A program made the translations under genes and the position numbers. A stretch of 64,000 bases of DNA from Balanoglossus misakiensis (lineage: Eukaryota > Hemichordata), in assembly GCA_040954595.2 (NCBI GenBank), contig CM082576.2, positions 10,602,001 to 10,666,000 of the forward strand, written 5' to 3'. Below, in pieces: positions 1 to 14,060 of this stretch; position 1 is the first letter of the stretch, and each line of letters starts with the position of its first letter. The notes under the pieces are model-generated. The model was not told where the DNA came from and did not search any database. It was given only the letters and a program-made list of their open reading frames with translations.

Positions 1-303
1 ACTCAAAACCCTGACGTCTTTTTGTCGGCGAGATTATTTGGGTTCTTTTTTTTGTCGTAAAGACATCATCCTCCTTCTCCTCCACTCCGCGAAATCAATC
101 AACCTTGCTCTTAAGCTAGGAGGCAGCGGCAGCTTTCCAAGTGAAAAATGTTGAAATGTGATGCCACGTTGCGATGATGGGTCTAACAGTCTTCAATTGA
201 GAAGTGTCATCTTTAACGGAACCGTCTGGCCACTCTGAGGAAAGCATTTGCTTGACTATACACATGATGCAGATATTGTTTAGTCAGTCATGCAGTGAGA
301 TTT

Positions 304-476
304 CGGTTACAGTCAAACTTGGGTCAGTGGGTACCTCTATATAGTGGCCACTTTGTACAGTCGCTGCAGTGCAATTAACATGACCTGTCTATAAAGGCCG
401 CCTGTCTAAAGGCCAGTTTAGGAATTCGAAAGTCTCTTGACTGGCCACTATATATAGACAGATTTTGACTGTACCG
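304..476. repeat. foldback (inverted-terminal-repeat) element
   Basis: The left end CGGTTACAGTCAAA (304-317) is the reverse complement, with one base missing, of the right end TTTGACTGTACCG (464-476). Inside, ctatatagtggcca near 337-350 is mirrored by tggccactatatatag near 442-457. Between them lies a short direct repeat of about 17 bp (cctgtctataaaggccg followed by a similar unit) near 387-415. The design is that of a small non-autonomous inverted-repeat element or a decayed foldback. I see no clear target-site duplication and no coding capacity. Confidence 0.5.
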
Positions 477-3400
477 AGAAACCAAACCAGGCATAATGTT
501 CACTGCCGTTTTTTTATTATTCTGCTTCAGTGTACATTTTAACGATGCAAGCAAGCAAGAGATCTGGATATTTGTGATCAGTATGATCAGTTTTGTTCTA
601 GGCCAAATTCTAACGAGTTTCAAACCACAGACATCACACCGACACAGGAAATTAAAAATCCTTCACGACTTACAGATGCCCTTGTTTGTTAAAAATCACG
701 ACAATATGCTGAGACGAAGGAATATATGCTCCCATGCCCCCCACCCTACCCCCGAGGGGCACACCATCAAACAAACTATACACATCAACAGCAATCGGGA
801 ACAAATCTCAAAATTCAACCGGTGCCACAACCAACAAGTCTCCTTGATTGGCGAACCATTCATACATAGTGGTGCCCCGGGGGTGTCACGATCAGTGACT
901 CACCCAAGTAATTCTGATACACGCTCCGCCGATCACATTCATACGTGGCCATTTCCTTTGGAGAAGGTATATTTTTCTTCCCAATAGCCACAGACAGTAG
1001 CTAGAAATAGATGTTCTGTAAAAACACTAAGGGTTGCAAGACATATTTGCTGAAGAAATAAATTTCCCAAAACATGCGACTCATGGGGCTTAACCACAAT
1101 ATGATATATCCGCAATATTATATATCCAAATGATTTGTTTATACTAGGGATTCCGAACCAAAGTACATTTAGATACTAGTACCAGATTGGCAATTACACA
1201 TTATTGCTAAATTTTGCAAGTGCTATACACGCTATACTTCGGGCAATTAACATGCATTTTTACGTTGTAGAAAATCAACATCATTAAATTATGTGGTATT
1301 ATGCTATAACGGTACATATTTTGTTGAGAGTGGGTCTAATTCTATGGTATCCTGTATACAGAAGGACACTATCAGCATGCTTGAACTTCTTATCGACAAC
1401 ATATTTGTTGAATATGGAGGACAAATTTACCAACAATGCAGGGAATTCCTATGAGTAATAATTGTGCTCCCTTGCTTGTTGACTTGTTTCTGTACTCGTA
1501 CGAGGCACTATTTATTCATAACTTAGTCAGAGAAGAAGGTCTATGTGGATAAAGCATTCAGATGCACATATGACGACATTTCGCTGAATAATCCCATAAT
1601 CAGTGCTGTGACAATCGTCACGTGATATATTCCCCTGAAATGGATATCAAAGAAACATAAGAATCGGCTTCTGCTTCGTATATGAACATTTGTCTTGATT
1701 TTTTAAACTCTGAAACTGTTCTTGAATTCGGCACTGAGTCACCTTTCTGCTATATCGCTTGTCTGACAAGAGAGATGACTTCAACTTTACTATCATCAAT
1801 TTTCCATATCTGGATAACAATAATCCACTCTCAACAGCCTAAGGGGTATACATTTCCCAGCTATACTCGGAATATGCAAGAGTAACTATGTAGTTCATAT
1901 GACGATTTTTTTTCTCTCTCAAAAGATACAGCCCCCTTTGGAGAAAGGCTTCGTTCCACATTCGAACATTTTTTTTTCGACAGGAATTATACCATGAGCT
2001 AGTAGATAAGTCCTGTAAGTGCTGACTGTTGCGTTTCTATTGGTGGCTGACATTTTGTATGCCACCTGCTATGTAAATGAGGTTTATATAAGTAGCGGTG
2101 AAAGTTTGTCCGCACTCACTCAGTCCAAAGTGGTGTTGTACGGACGCGGGTTTCAGCGTCGTGCACGTATATGGTTAAATTTTGTCGTTTCGTTGAGTCA
2201 ACGTCAGCAGCTTCGGTATCACCCCAAAGGCGTCACTATCTGAGGTAAGCGAGTCAAGTTTGTCAATTATTTCGCATACCGTTTTTTGGACGCAACTTTC
2301 GTGGAACTTCAAGCAAGCAGTTTCATTGTGAATGCCAGACGTGTCATTACTACGGCCACGTCAGCATTTTGTAGTTTCTTGGGCGTGGCAGCCACGTTTA
2401 TTTCATCGAGACTTTCGTTATGTAAACATTCGGAAACCAGTGTGCATTAAAGAACATCGAACTTTATTCATGGTTGTGGATTACATACAAGTACGAGTGT
2501 CTCAAGTGTTTGAAGTTTGGAGTGATATTGAGTCCGTGTAGGGCCAAGAGATCCTACAAGTCCAATGTGTTCGTTGTATGAATGATCACTGTTGGCAACA
2601 GTGACATGTATCTATAGAGTGTGACCGCTTCCTCTTTTGACTTAGAGATTGATTTAATGGCGGGTGTCACGTGTGGGGCAGGGTCATATCACTATTTTAG
2701 AAGCACCTGATATTACTTCATGGTCTTTTTGTCATATTTCGATATATCCACACGGACATATGTCTTGCTTTCACGCATTTGACCTTGTTGTGTTTACTTT
2801 GTCGGTTGTCTCTGCTCGGATATTTGGCCTATGATTTTCGGAATATGGATATGTATGATATCAATTATTTAATCTCCAACTCCACAGTTATATAACGTTT
2901 TCATCTAAAACAAACGGCAGACAAAACTGAGCATTCCTTCATCTCTTGAAAACATTTGGGGATTTTTTTACACTTTAAACGAGCTGCACACTCACTTATG
3001 GTACAATTGGCACAAAAAAGGAATGAAAACCTCAGAATTTGTAGTGCATAACAGCAAAATCAAAATGGATGGCACTAAATTCTTGAAAGTTGTTGCTCAG
3101 TGTCATATCAGAGCCCATATCCTGATCTGTAGTGCGTTTGATGATTTATTCACAATGAGGCTGACAAAACCCATAATGGTATTCATCTCCGTAAGTCGGA
3201 TTGGTATGTTATTGCGAGAAAATCCCCTTAAAGTAGAAAATTGGAAGCATGTGGCATTCAGAGTGATCTGGCCAACTGCTAAGCGGATTGGGTCAGTGAT
3301 GAAATGCCCCTTAAAATATTAAGTACCACGAAAAGCACATTGATTAGGGAGGAAAAAAATCCTGCCGCTTGCGATATTACGGCAGTGCTGGCAAATGTCC

Positions 3401-4305
3401 CTCCCATTTTCATATTTGCACATTTCACCTTCAGTCTAATATACACCTCTGAGAGTTCAACCCGCTTATGGGGCAGGATGATCCTTACTTTGCAGGTACC
3501 CAACGTGGAATTAGATCATATCTTTTTCTCAGTTGCGACATTGTTTGTGTGCTTTATACCCCGCGGGTTAACTCTGCATAATTCATGCCCGCAAAATTCT
3601 GATTCTTTGAAATCAGCGAGTTCGCTACGCGTCCCAACCCTCCGCATCCTTCAGCGCCGGGGACTTCTTTCTAAATTTTTGATGAGCTCGCGACAATGCG
3701 ACCAAAGCATGCATGCGCTTCCGTGCTGGTTTTAATTTAATCTTTATGGGAAGATCAGCCGAGTATGAAAAGGTACGAGGCAGAGTTAAAAAGCCGTATG
3801 AATATTTAATCGGCCACTCTCATATCTTGCACGCATGCTTTAATCCAGCCTAGCAGGTGTGGGATGGGAATGGGGAGAATCGGTAACATGCCGGAACTGG
3901 GCCTTATCACGAGCTCTGAACAGGCCAGAAAATTTACCTTTTCATGCATGCATGCATACGCGTTTCAACAATAGATGTTTTCCGCTTGTGTGAGTGACTA
4001 ACGGGGAGGCAAGTCATAATTCCTCAGTGCTGGGAGGATAAACATTCCCACCGCGGCATAAAATGCAAAAAAAAAAAAAAAAAAAAAAATCATGGCCAAG
4101 ACTGAAAGTGTTTCCTCGCACAGGTGTGGCGTGGTGGGACATCGTGCTTTGTGGTGAGAAATATGAAATGCCGTATATTCACTGCATTGCTTGTAAAAGC
4201 TCCAGCTAGGTCACTCAGACTGTTTACACTAAAGACAGTTACTTTTTTATGATCGTGTCAAGGTTTATACCTCTCTATTATCTGTGCAGGTCGGAGAGGG
4301 GGCAG

Positions 4306-4358
4306 AGAGAGACAGAGAGAGAGAGAGAGAGACAGGCAGGCAGACAGACAGACAGACA
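4306..4358. repeat. GA / CAGA microsatellite
   Basis: A purine-rich simple repeat: (GA)n with interruptions, then (CAGG)n and (CAGA)n units ending at about 4,358. No associated gene was recognised. Confidence 0.75.
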
Positions 4359-6759
4359 CATTTAACTGCATCTCTCAGGCAAAATCAAACCAATAATCAT
4401 TTTCATGCTCTAGCAATCGTGTAGCTGATAGACAGACGCGGTGGATCAGTGCATAGCTGGGTAAAGATATACGAAGACAGATTGAACGGTTGATCAACAT
4501 AGCTGGCCAGGTAAATGGATGGATAGCTATACACATCACATATAGCTGGACATTACTTGAGAGAAACACAGCTAAAAGCATCACAATAACGAGCTCACAC
4601 CTTGATGTCAGAATTCCATAGATCAAACTTAGAAAGAGAAGTGAAATCAGGCCATTTCTCATATCAGTAAACAATTTTCTGAACAGACTGACGTGTGTGT
4701 GCAGTTTCATAAATCAATGACAGAAAATTAAAAAAAAAAGTAGAAGCATTCTAAAGCCCGTCTTTGATAGAGCTCTATCAGCTATTAAAAGAGAACAAGT
4801 CCTGCGGCAGTATAGCGGTATTGCTTCCCACTGAGAGGACCTGCATCAAAACTCATTTGTGTCACCTACTGGTTCCCGTTTATGTTGTCATAACAACAGT
4901 TAACTGTGGCCACCGAGGGCCGCTTGTCTGTATCACGACTCTTCTGCTCGAAGAAAAATGTTGCGGCCTTCGCCATCGTGCGCGTACGCGTATACAATTT
5001 GTACAGTCGTACGTAGCAGTTTGAACAGAAACATAAAGTTAAATCCGCGCGGCCCGCTATCATGTCATCCAGCAATAACAGACATTAGATTTGTGTGGCT
5101 TGTCTGTCTGCAGATAAAGCAGGGGGTCGAGGGGTCACGCGAAATGGTAGCCAGAGACGAGGGTAAGCCCGTTAATAAAGCTGATAGCTCGTCATTCATC
5201 TTGATGAAAATTCATGTTTTGATGTACCCCGATAAACCGACGGCATCTATAGTGTTTGCAGCCACTGCCCAGTAGGCAGGCAAAGGTGTCTCCAGAGAGG
5301 ACGCATCAAGTGACAAAACTTTATTAAGGAAATCTCCCCATTATGTTGACAAATAGCTCTGTATTGAATAGTTACCAGCTGAACTCAGAAATCACATCAG
5401 CTCCCTTCCAGCCGTACATTTTCATTTTCTCCCCTTTCTTCCTTTAAGAGGATTAAACGTCCAAAATATTGGAATATTTTTTTGAGGAGTCAGCAAATCC
5501 CAGGATTATGTTTTTGTCTTGCAGATTACTCAGGGAAAGATTAAGTAGAACTCTTCGGGGATTTTAAATGGTGGGGGATGTGTGGGGCTGATAGTTTTTA
5601 CCGCCGCCTTTCGGATAGGCATTTGTGTTTACACGCCAAGGAAACATCAACTCATGAAAATATCAATTGAACGGATAATTGATTTTCCGAGGGAAGAAGT
5701 GTCCCTTTCTGCGGCATCTATATAGGATTGGTTTCCTTCAGTCCCAACGCAGAATATTTCAGGTTGCAAAAATAATAATTATAAAAAAATCAACGACACG
5801 AGAGTCATCCCTTCCTCCATAATTGCTAATTTGTTTCAACCCCCCCCCCCCGTTGATTCTTAAATGGATCGATCAGGTCTGTACACTGATTTATAGGGGA
5901 TCTTCTTCCTACATTTGAATGTAATACTTGTAATGTTATACATAGAAATGCAACTCAGAAAACTTCCAGATGGAAAACTTTTGGCACAGCTGTGATTTTC
6001 AACGGGTGCCTGAAAATCCTGCATCTACTACTTTGTATGGTGTCACATCCGGAGTAAAAAAAGTTTTGACAACGATGCATGATGCAACACGCGAAGAAGG
6101 GCTTCCTGGGTGTCTTGAAGAAAGTTTATCCGAAGATGTTGCGAGGTCTCAGAACTTTCCAACTGGGAGACTGAAATTTTACCTCGGGATTAGTATTTTT
6201 ACAGTCACCATCGTGGTAACATAGAAGAAATTCATCTCCATCCATGGCAACTGCATTTTTTCTCTTTATTATCCCACTCCGGGGGAAAATCCGCGAATGA
6301 GCTAAAGCCAGATTAATAAAATACCGTGATGAAACTTAGCATGCCAGTCTGCGTATACTCATTTCAATGGGAAAAGCTGGATTTTATCATATTTGTGAGA
6401 AAAATGACGTTAATATTACATTAACAACTGCAGATGGAGTGGGAGAGAAAATTACATCTTGCTGGAGGCTGCAATCTGATAATTTTTCTCTGATTCAAGA
6501 GAGATGATGCATTTTGATTTTCCCCCCAAGACACGCGGACAGGATTCATTTCCTGTTGATGTTTTCAAGTGAACATTTGTCTCCATTGTGCCCAGGTACT
6601 CTGCACGGAAGGGGATTATAACGTCGTGGCAAAGTTTCGGTGATCGGATATTTCGGGTTTTGGAGACAACCTCCAGCACCGCGAGTAAACAAAACACAGA
6701 GGTTGTCTGTGGATAAATAAATCATTGCAGAGGGTTGCTTGTGTAATTGCCTCGCTTAA

Positions 6760-6951
6760 AGGTATACGTTCACCTATAGTAATCTAGCTACAGTTACCAT
6801 GGTATACTTGAGATCTCAGTAGCCAATCACGGATTTTTAGTGGGCGGCACACGCGAAAGAAGAGCGCTACCATATGTTTTTTAGAACCCTCCAATACGCC
6901 ATTTCAGCCATATATGGGCGTATGTAAATTGCAGTTGGCGGTATTACTTTT
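6760..6951 (+). mobile_element. MITE family copy 1 (TTAA-flanked, diverged 3' end)
   Basis: The copy begins directly after TTAA (6,756-6,759) with AGGTATACGTTCACCT. It then follows the 38,318-38,491 copy through the shared blocks gttaccatggt, gagatct, ccaatcac, cacacgcgaaa, cgccatttca and tatgtaaattg. The right terminus is decayed (ggcggtattact), so the second TTAA is lost. It contains an exact CArG-type site, CCATATATGG, at 6,908-6,917 and a CCAAT box near 6,823. It is non-autonomous, with no transposase frame. Family identity rests on collinearity with the intact copy in the ANAPC1 intron. Confidence 0.7.
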
Positions 6952-8550
6952 CTTTCCACGGCGTCCGGGTGCTGCGTGTAAAAAAACCTCGATGAAATAC
7001 ATCGCGCACGTTGAATAGTGATGGAAATTGATTTTGGTGTGGCTGGGATCCCAAATTAATAGATTTATCACACCGCATTTTAAGAGTGGAAGCAAACTGC
7101 GGATGGGATAAATATTGCGGTAGCAATGGGAAGTGATACACGATTGAATCCCTCCCATCAGAGCATTAAAGGTGCAAATTTACAACCTTTCCCCCTACAA
7201 AGTGATATATTCTCTATATGCGTTTAAATGAGACTAGTGAAACACGATTGGAAGGTAGGCTGACTGACCGTCCTAGTCAAACCTCTCTGAATCAAAGAAT
7301 CGTCGTCGTTTACAGATCTATAAGGCGCATTGGGCTCCGGATGGCGATCAGTTTTGATATTAGAACTATACATCTAACAACAACGAGCAGCTTTGGCATC
7401 CAATGTTCTTGTTGCTTTGTCATCTCTCTCACTTTCTGTGAAATTTGTTTTGACTTAAACTTTTTGAATAATGTAAAAAATGAAAACTGTCCACTGAGAA
7501 TTCAACGTCTCTCTGTGCCAGGGTCTGTCGAGACGGACATCAAACCTGATTTCCTGACTGTTGTCGATATTGTTGAAAAGATTTGCGTGGTGCCGTGGCT
7601 TACTTGAACTAGTAGGTCATTGTTACATGATCGCACTTGAAATATGAACACACCTGCTTATTAACGAAGCTTTCAGAAAAGTGACAACGAACATTGACCC
7701 CCCCCCCCACACACACACGTGATTGTCGTCTCTCTGGCATATAATCGTGTGATCATTATTATCACAAGGAAATATCACGTCTTGCTAAAAAAAAACTCGA
7801 ATTCAGTATAGTATTTCCCGGCAATTGTTTTCTCTTGAAGATGCACTTGCTGACCAGTGGCTATGTCATTGTGAAGGAACATGAAGAACATGAAGACCCC
7901 CCCCCCCCACCCTTTGGCCAATCACCACGGTTACTAAGGAAGTGACTGGCTCTTTTGTCTGCAGGTACGCATGCCTCGTTAAGGTTCAAATTGTTGTAAG
8001 GCTGGGCTAATTAGCGACACTATGATATGCTGTAAATTGCCTCGAGGATTAAGCCCACTCTTGATTCATTTCCTTTCATCCCCGATGTGAATATCCTAAA
8101 GGCATTTTCAATCGCCACTCCTGGAATAAACAAACACAACCACCTCAAGACAGGTTTCAACCCACTGAAATTTATTTCTGAGGAAAGAAAGTAATCGATG
8201 GAGTCTGAAAACGAGTAATGGCGTTTGGAAGACAAGTGATGGACACATTCTGCATTTACAGGAGCAGTGAATGCAAACTCTGATGTGTGTGTGTGGTGTT
8301 AATCGGTTCAGAACAAAAACGACGGACAAACCACCGAATTATAGATTACACAGTGTTTGAGAGTAAAATGTCAATTGTTGCGTCAATCCAGAGCCTTGCC
8401 AATCACAGGGTTATCGTCCTAAGCCCATCAACCGACAGGGACACAGTTTGACTGTCAACATATTTGATTGTTAACATGTCGACATCTGTTGGTGTGAATA
8501 CGACGTCAAACAACAGCTGATGTATTTATGTTTTCGACTGTCATACACAC

Positions 8551-8710
8551 AGATACAGATATATATATAGATATAGATATGTACACATGTATATACATTT
8601 GTGTACATATAATATATATATGCACGTATACATACATATATACATACATAAATCTATGTGTGTGTATATATCTTCATATATAGAATATGTAGAATATTTA
8701 TGTGTATGAT
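8551..8710. repeat. AT-rich ATAC/GATA-type microsatellite
   Basis: An imperfect simple repeat of ATAG, ATAC and GTATA units with alternating purine and pyrimidine. The short frames across it on the minus strand are low-complexity Tyr/Ile/Cys strings and are not genes. Confidence 0.8.
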
Positions 8711-11700
8711 AATATGTAGAAAAGTGCAAACTATATTGAGTTTGTTACCTTTACGCGTGACGTGTGTGATGAATCAACATCACAGTTCAACAATCAAACA
8801 GTGTTAGACGGTAAAAAATTGACATTTGCATGAGTGTAATGCATGGGCGAAAGGTGGCAACCTTCGGGAGGATGGGGAGGTTCTTTTGTTGTTGGTTTTT
8901 TTGTATTCGCTTGAGGGCTGAGCCTCTTCGAATTCGCAGAAAATAATATAACACATTGAGGATTCCCGGATGACCTAACCATTCCCGTTTCCGACAATGG
9001 CCAATATATTAACACTGTGAGCTATGAGAAGGAACACAATGGCGGAGACACACACGCATACACAGAAAACTGTTTACACGGCGCAATTTCAATAAATATG
9101 CATTAAATATTAACTCCGATGAAATGAACGTCTTTTCTGGAGTGACAATAATTGACGCGGCTTGTGAGCGGGCTTTGACGCCGATCAATGCGTGGAAGTT
9201 ATTAATCTTTCAAGAACCTGTTACATTCCTCCCTGATTCAATCTGCATCCTTCTCCTGGGAGGCATACGCCACTTTTTTTCAAGGAAAGAAGGAAACCTG
9301 GATCAGAAGACAGAGGAGGCCGCGTATATCTGCTCTAGGTCAGTAACTCGAGATTCTGACATGGAAAAGTTAAAACAAGGGTTGCAATGGGCGGGAGTAC
9401 AGTTTTAGGGAACATACCGCTAGGATCACTTATAAAATGTCTAGATACTGTAGTATATGGACCATGACTTTAGTTCATCACGTTCTTGTTGATATTAAGG
9501 GCATGTCAGTCTTACATAAGTTCTCAATCATACTGCAATGAAAGAACAAGTTCAGCTTCGCAGCTTCGTGATATGAATAAGGGGATTACTGTCAATCACA
9601 GCTTCTGTGTGCGACAACTTACAAACTTCAAGGACACGACAAGATGGCTGATCGTTAAATGCACTTTTGGAAATTGTATCTGTGTTTTTTTTAAGGTATT
9701 ATATCTGATTCATTTTTTTAAATAAAAAATGTTATTACCAGGGATGGCTGCTTACTCGTCACCCAGTTATGTTTTGAAAGTGATTGCCCCCTCCCCCCCT
9801 CGAAAAATAGAAATTATTAAACCACCTAAGGCACTGAAATGGATAACGGCCATCTTGTTTTGTTTGGGTTTTCACAACAGGTGTTATTTTTGAATTTCGT
9901 AACCATTGCTGATTTTAGGTTGCAAACATTATTTGTTATCTGGGTCTGACGTTTTCCACCATCATTGCGGGTTGGATTAAAGTTTATTTTTAAGTGAAAA
10001 ATCTCCATGTTATTTTCTTTGCAATATCTTAAAGACAGAGAGCAAAATAATAGTGAATTCATATTTAACCAACAGAAGGCTAAAATTAATTAAGCTAATC
10101 AGGCATAAGTACAAAATATGTTGTGCTAATGGCGCAGGCTAAAATATATTATGCTAATTACCTTCGGAGTTTTTCAATGTGGAACATCGCAATTTATCAA
10201 AGATGTCCTTTGGGACACAATCTTTTCGCAGTTTAAGTCATGTCAAAATAAATTATTTCAAATCAATCATGTGGATACACACAGGAAAAAAAATCACTGC
10301 CGTAATAACATTAACCCTGAAAATTGATAACCACTTGAAGATTTGTAAATTGAAATCCTGAAGGCCGCAAATTGAAATCTATGGCTCGACACACGCTGGG
10401 CCGTGATTTCTACGCCGACTGTGCGTAAGATAAACGGAATTCGGCGCAGATTTGATGCTGACGCGTATCTCCATCCTCTTTTAGCGATACCCCATCGGTT
10501 CTCACCATTGGAAAAGAATCCAGGGCCAGCACCGGATGGGTGTGACGGGTTCAGCCCAAAAAACCTGTTTCGCAATAACATTTACATAGCCTTTTTTCTG
10601 AATTTATTCCTTCCCAATTAATTCTCAGCAACGGAAATTTATGTGGGAACATTTTTGAGAAAAACGAACCGAAGAAACGCGCAAGATCACGGACGTCACA
10701 GGCTGTAATCCTAAAGTGTTTTCTGTTGCTTAACAACAGGAACAACAATAACATATAATGAAGGATGATTTTCCCCAATATTTCCACATTTCTATTAAAG
10801 TAACCCTCCGCCCAATATATAAAAAAGATACATAATCACACCTTTGAGAACTCAATTCAGACAATCTATAGAATTTTAGGGGCACTATGCTCAGAGAGAT
10901 TTTATTTATTCCCTTTCTCTAGCAAAATATCAATCGATCATCCAGAGTGCAAATTTGCTTGTTTTTTTCATGTCACGCCTGTTGATTTACAACGCTGGCT
11001 CTGGTGCATTTCATTCTAACAATAAATTGTCTGAATTGACTAATTAATATTTCAGTCAAATGATAGCGTTTCGTATTCTTTGCTTTAATTGGATTGCCTT
11101 TGTCAGATCTTGAATCAATCTGATTGGTACTTCAGCTCAGACGCGCAGCAAGAAGCTATTGCTTTTGCAAGGCACAAGGTATTAAAGACGAATTTCACTT
11201 TTGTCTGATATGTCCGTACTGTAATAAATTTAGAGATAAGTACACTCAGAAATATGCTATTGCAGTCGAATAAACATTAATTTATCAAAATATATAGTTT
11301 TTCAATGAATAGACGTGAGAGAGGCATACAGACATACATACTACAGACAGACAGACACCAGCTGTTTCGATTGAAGCTCTAAGTTATAAAATCATGTAGT
11401 TTAAAAGCCTGCCAGAACGCCCTTTCCGTCTTCACGTACGAGACCATGTTGAAGGAACCTCTACAAACCGGACACCTTCGTAAACCATATAATACAAAGT
11501 TCTCATTCCTTTGGTTTTTGGTTTAGGCAGGCTTAACCGCATTGCATTAGGGGAATTACTGTGACTGCGTCTATCGCACAACCGTTTACACAACTAAACT
11601 TCGGACTTTTACAACTACATGTACTGCAAAGTGACCCAACAGCATTCTGGGATAGGTTAATTGTAGTGGTCGAGTGTGAGAGAACTTCGCCCACCCAGAG

Positions 11701-13452
11701 GTCATTGAAATCAGTGCATTTCCCTTCTGACCCAATAATTTGCAGTTTGGCATCCTCCAGTGACCTCCTTATTTTTTAGCCTTGAACTAATTAGTCGTGG
11801 CCGCAAAAGATTTGACCCGTGTTTATTTTTCTGCTTCGAACACCGAGAATCCTCCTTTTTTGAAATGACTGAAGGGCTTCTAGTACAACCAACAATAATG
11901 CGGTATTCGGCGGAAGGCTGGTATCCCTACAGTAGAAATGCAGATAATATATAAACACGCGGTTGTTGATGAATTCATTAAAAATATTTCTGCAGCTGAA
12001 GTATGGCTTCTGATTACGACGCGTGGCCGAATGAAATGGAAATGTGTTGCCTGGCAACCCCGGCTCATAATGACCGATTTCAGGTAACCATTAAAAATAA
12101 ATACAAAGAGCATGATTAACTGCCCCGTTTTTTCAGTAAACTGAATCCGCAGTCATCAGACAGGAAGCAAGTTACATGTTGAGAGAAAGAGAGAGAGAGA
12201 GACCCCCCCTAAAATCATATTTTTGTAAACCTTTTAATACGGGAGAATGGTGTCGCTTTAATAGTTGCACCCGCTCTATCGGCATTGAAGATATCAAAAG
12301 AGCGGAACGAACAAAAGAAACGGCGATGCCACAGATGCGGAAGCAGGCTCTTCACGGCTTTCTATGTAGGGCGATTTGATTTTCCAGATTGCGATTGAAA
12401 GGTGAAAACAGACTGTCAGTGCCATCTGCTTCCTCTCCCTCCATGCCTGTGCGCTGGATCTAATTGGCCGGATGGTACGAACGCATTTAGAGTATTCTGG
12501 GATGGTTACGTAACCGGATGATCGATTTATAAGATGGCTCAGCGCCTTATACCCCGGCCCCCATTAACCCACAAATTAAACCAACGTGAAAATTATTTTT
12601 TTTACCCTGTTCGGTCATTTGTTAATTATCCTTTATGCCACGTCTACAAGTGGCATTAGCTTTGGTTTAAGTTGAAATTGGCGAGTTTTGGACGTCTTTC
12701 CAAAGGGTAACCCAGACGACGGACAATATTTTTTCCAAATATTACTCCCTATTAAAACTGTTTGATCTAGCACTGAGTTTTACTATGTACAAAACCTGTC
12801 ATGGGTTTTCTATGTGGGAAACATCACCGCCAAAAAAAACCCCACGTGATATGTTTTAGGTTTTCATCGAGAGGAATGACCTTAGTTGATTGTTTTCCCC
12901 CTAAAAGTATTTTAAACAAGCTTATGCGCATCAATCGCACCAAAAGAATTACATTTACCAAGCCAGTGTCAACAAATGTGAGTGAAGATATTGCATACTA
13001 GTACATGCTTACAAATGCGACCGTAGGCGGCGCGACTCAAGATCACTGGAGAAATGGATCACAGCAAGTTTTGGTTTCCCAGGAAGCAGTTACCAAAGAC
13101 AAGCAATTTTCACAGCTGGTTGGTACAAACCCCTCTCCAAATATCCTCCTGCCCATCCACAGACATCATATGACCCACCCCTAAAATATGTTGTGAACAA
13201 CTTTGGTTTATTGCGCAGGCGACAGCTTCTTTAGGTTCAGGACCTATGTCATGTCTGTGTCGGAGCCCTCTATCGGCTGACGAAAGTCCGCACAACATAG
13301 TCGACTTTGTTACTTTCTGTCGCACCCCCCTTTTAATGAGCCTCGCTTTCACAACTGTAACGTATGTTGCTGCTATGTTGCTGTCTATGGTCTATCGACT
13401 CTTCAAGAGGTGCGCTTGGGACCTTGCTCTATGGTACATTTGGGAAATCTCA

Positions 13453-13467
13453 CCACTAGATGGCGCT
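13453..13467 (+). promoter_or_regulatory. candidate CTCF core motif
   Basis: CCACTAGATGGCGCT matches the bilaterian CTCF core (CCASYAGRKGGCRS) at every core position. It lies about 600 bp upstream of the NPC2 start. The match is seen directly; occupancy is inferred only. Confidence 0.35.
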
Positions 13468-13938
13468 AAACACAACTGGAGTATCGAGGTGATTGAGGCG
13501 CATACCACTAGTATAAGCACATAGAGATGAGCTTTGATACTTTGTATAGGACAAAAGAAATATAGTGTCTGGGGTTGAAAAATAAGAATGACGAAAAAAG
13601 AAATGTGGAAAGAAAATATCTTTATACATAACCGTACTACCTAAACAATGATGGTGGTTGTTTTATTCCTTTAGTTTTCAAAAGTTTGTCGATTGTTTGT
13701 GTCATACCCGGTTTCGCTATGCGCCCTTTTATCTCGTGAAATACGAGAAATTTGAGAACTAACATTTATTTCATTTTATGGATAGCCATCAAGCGTTATG
13801 CAGATCGCCTTAATTTTCTTGGCTATATGCAAAGTTAAAAGGGCTATTAATGCTGCAAATATGTTTAAAATTAAACAATAAGCCTTCGCGGGTGCAAGCT
13901 CTCGGAATACACGAGACTTCCACTATAATCGCACCATA

Positions 13939-13967
13939 GTCACCTGACCTAATATTAGTCACCTGAC
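13939..13967 (+). promoter_or_regulatory. tandem near-CLEAR E-boxes upstream of NPC2
   Basis: The ten bases GTCACCTGAC occur twice, at 13,939-13,948 and 13,958-13,967. They are 19 bp apart and sit about 95-120 bp before the NPC2 start codon. Each differs by one central base from the palindromic CLEAR element GTCACGTGAC, through which TFEB/TFE3 activates lysosomal genes in vertebrates. Because the core is CACCTG rather than CACGTG, other bHLH or zinc-finger factors could be the reader. Confidence 0.4.
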
Positions 13968-14060
13968 TATACATGCCGTGACTTCTGCACTCTTCAGACC
14001 CGCAGCTCACGAAGACGACGGAGTGAAACCCGGCCCAGGGCGCACCTGAAACCAAGTACA

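Larger units (their letters stand above)
1..6755. other. intergenic, no gene recognised
   Basis: No open frame here has recognisable protein similarity, a plausible chain of splice sites or coding-like codon use; frames of 60-160 codons are scattered on both strands and look random. Besides the foldback repeat near 304-476, the stretch holds a poly-A run near 4,066-4,090, a GA/CAGA microsatellite at about 4,306-4,358, a CATG-rich patch near 3,943-3,957 and a poly-C run near 5,840-5,850. A short exon of an unknown gene could be missed by eye. Confidence 0.6.
6952..13938. other. intergenic, no gene recognised
   Basis: No protein-coding gene could be supported. The stretch contains poly-C runs (about 7,698-7,709 and 7,898-7,909), an AT/GTATA-rich microsatellite (about 8,551-8,710), a GA microsatellite near 12,181-12,201 and a CTCF-like motif at 13,453-13,467. 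A loosely repeated gctaat motif occurs near 10,078-10,163. Open frames are short and look random. Confidence 0.55.

Noticed and set aside
2019-2541. Two neighbouring plus-strand frames of about 70 codons
   Set aside because: No splice pair joins them, no recognised domain, and codon use is not gene-like.
10480-10580. 2A-like motif LEKNPGP in a plus-strand frame near 10,510-10,535
   Set aside because: Ribosome-skipping 2A motifs need DxExNPGP. Here the Asp is replaced by Pro, and no LINE, receptor or other coding sequence surrounds it. Probably chance.
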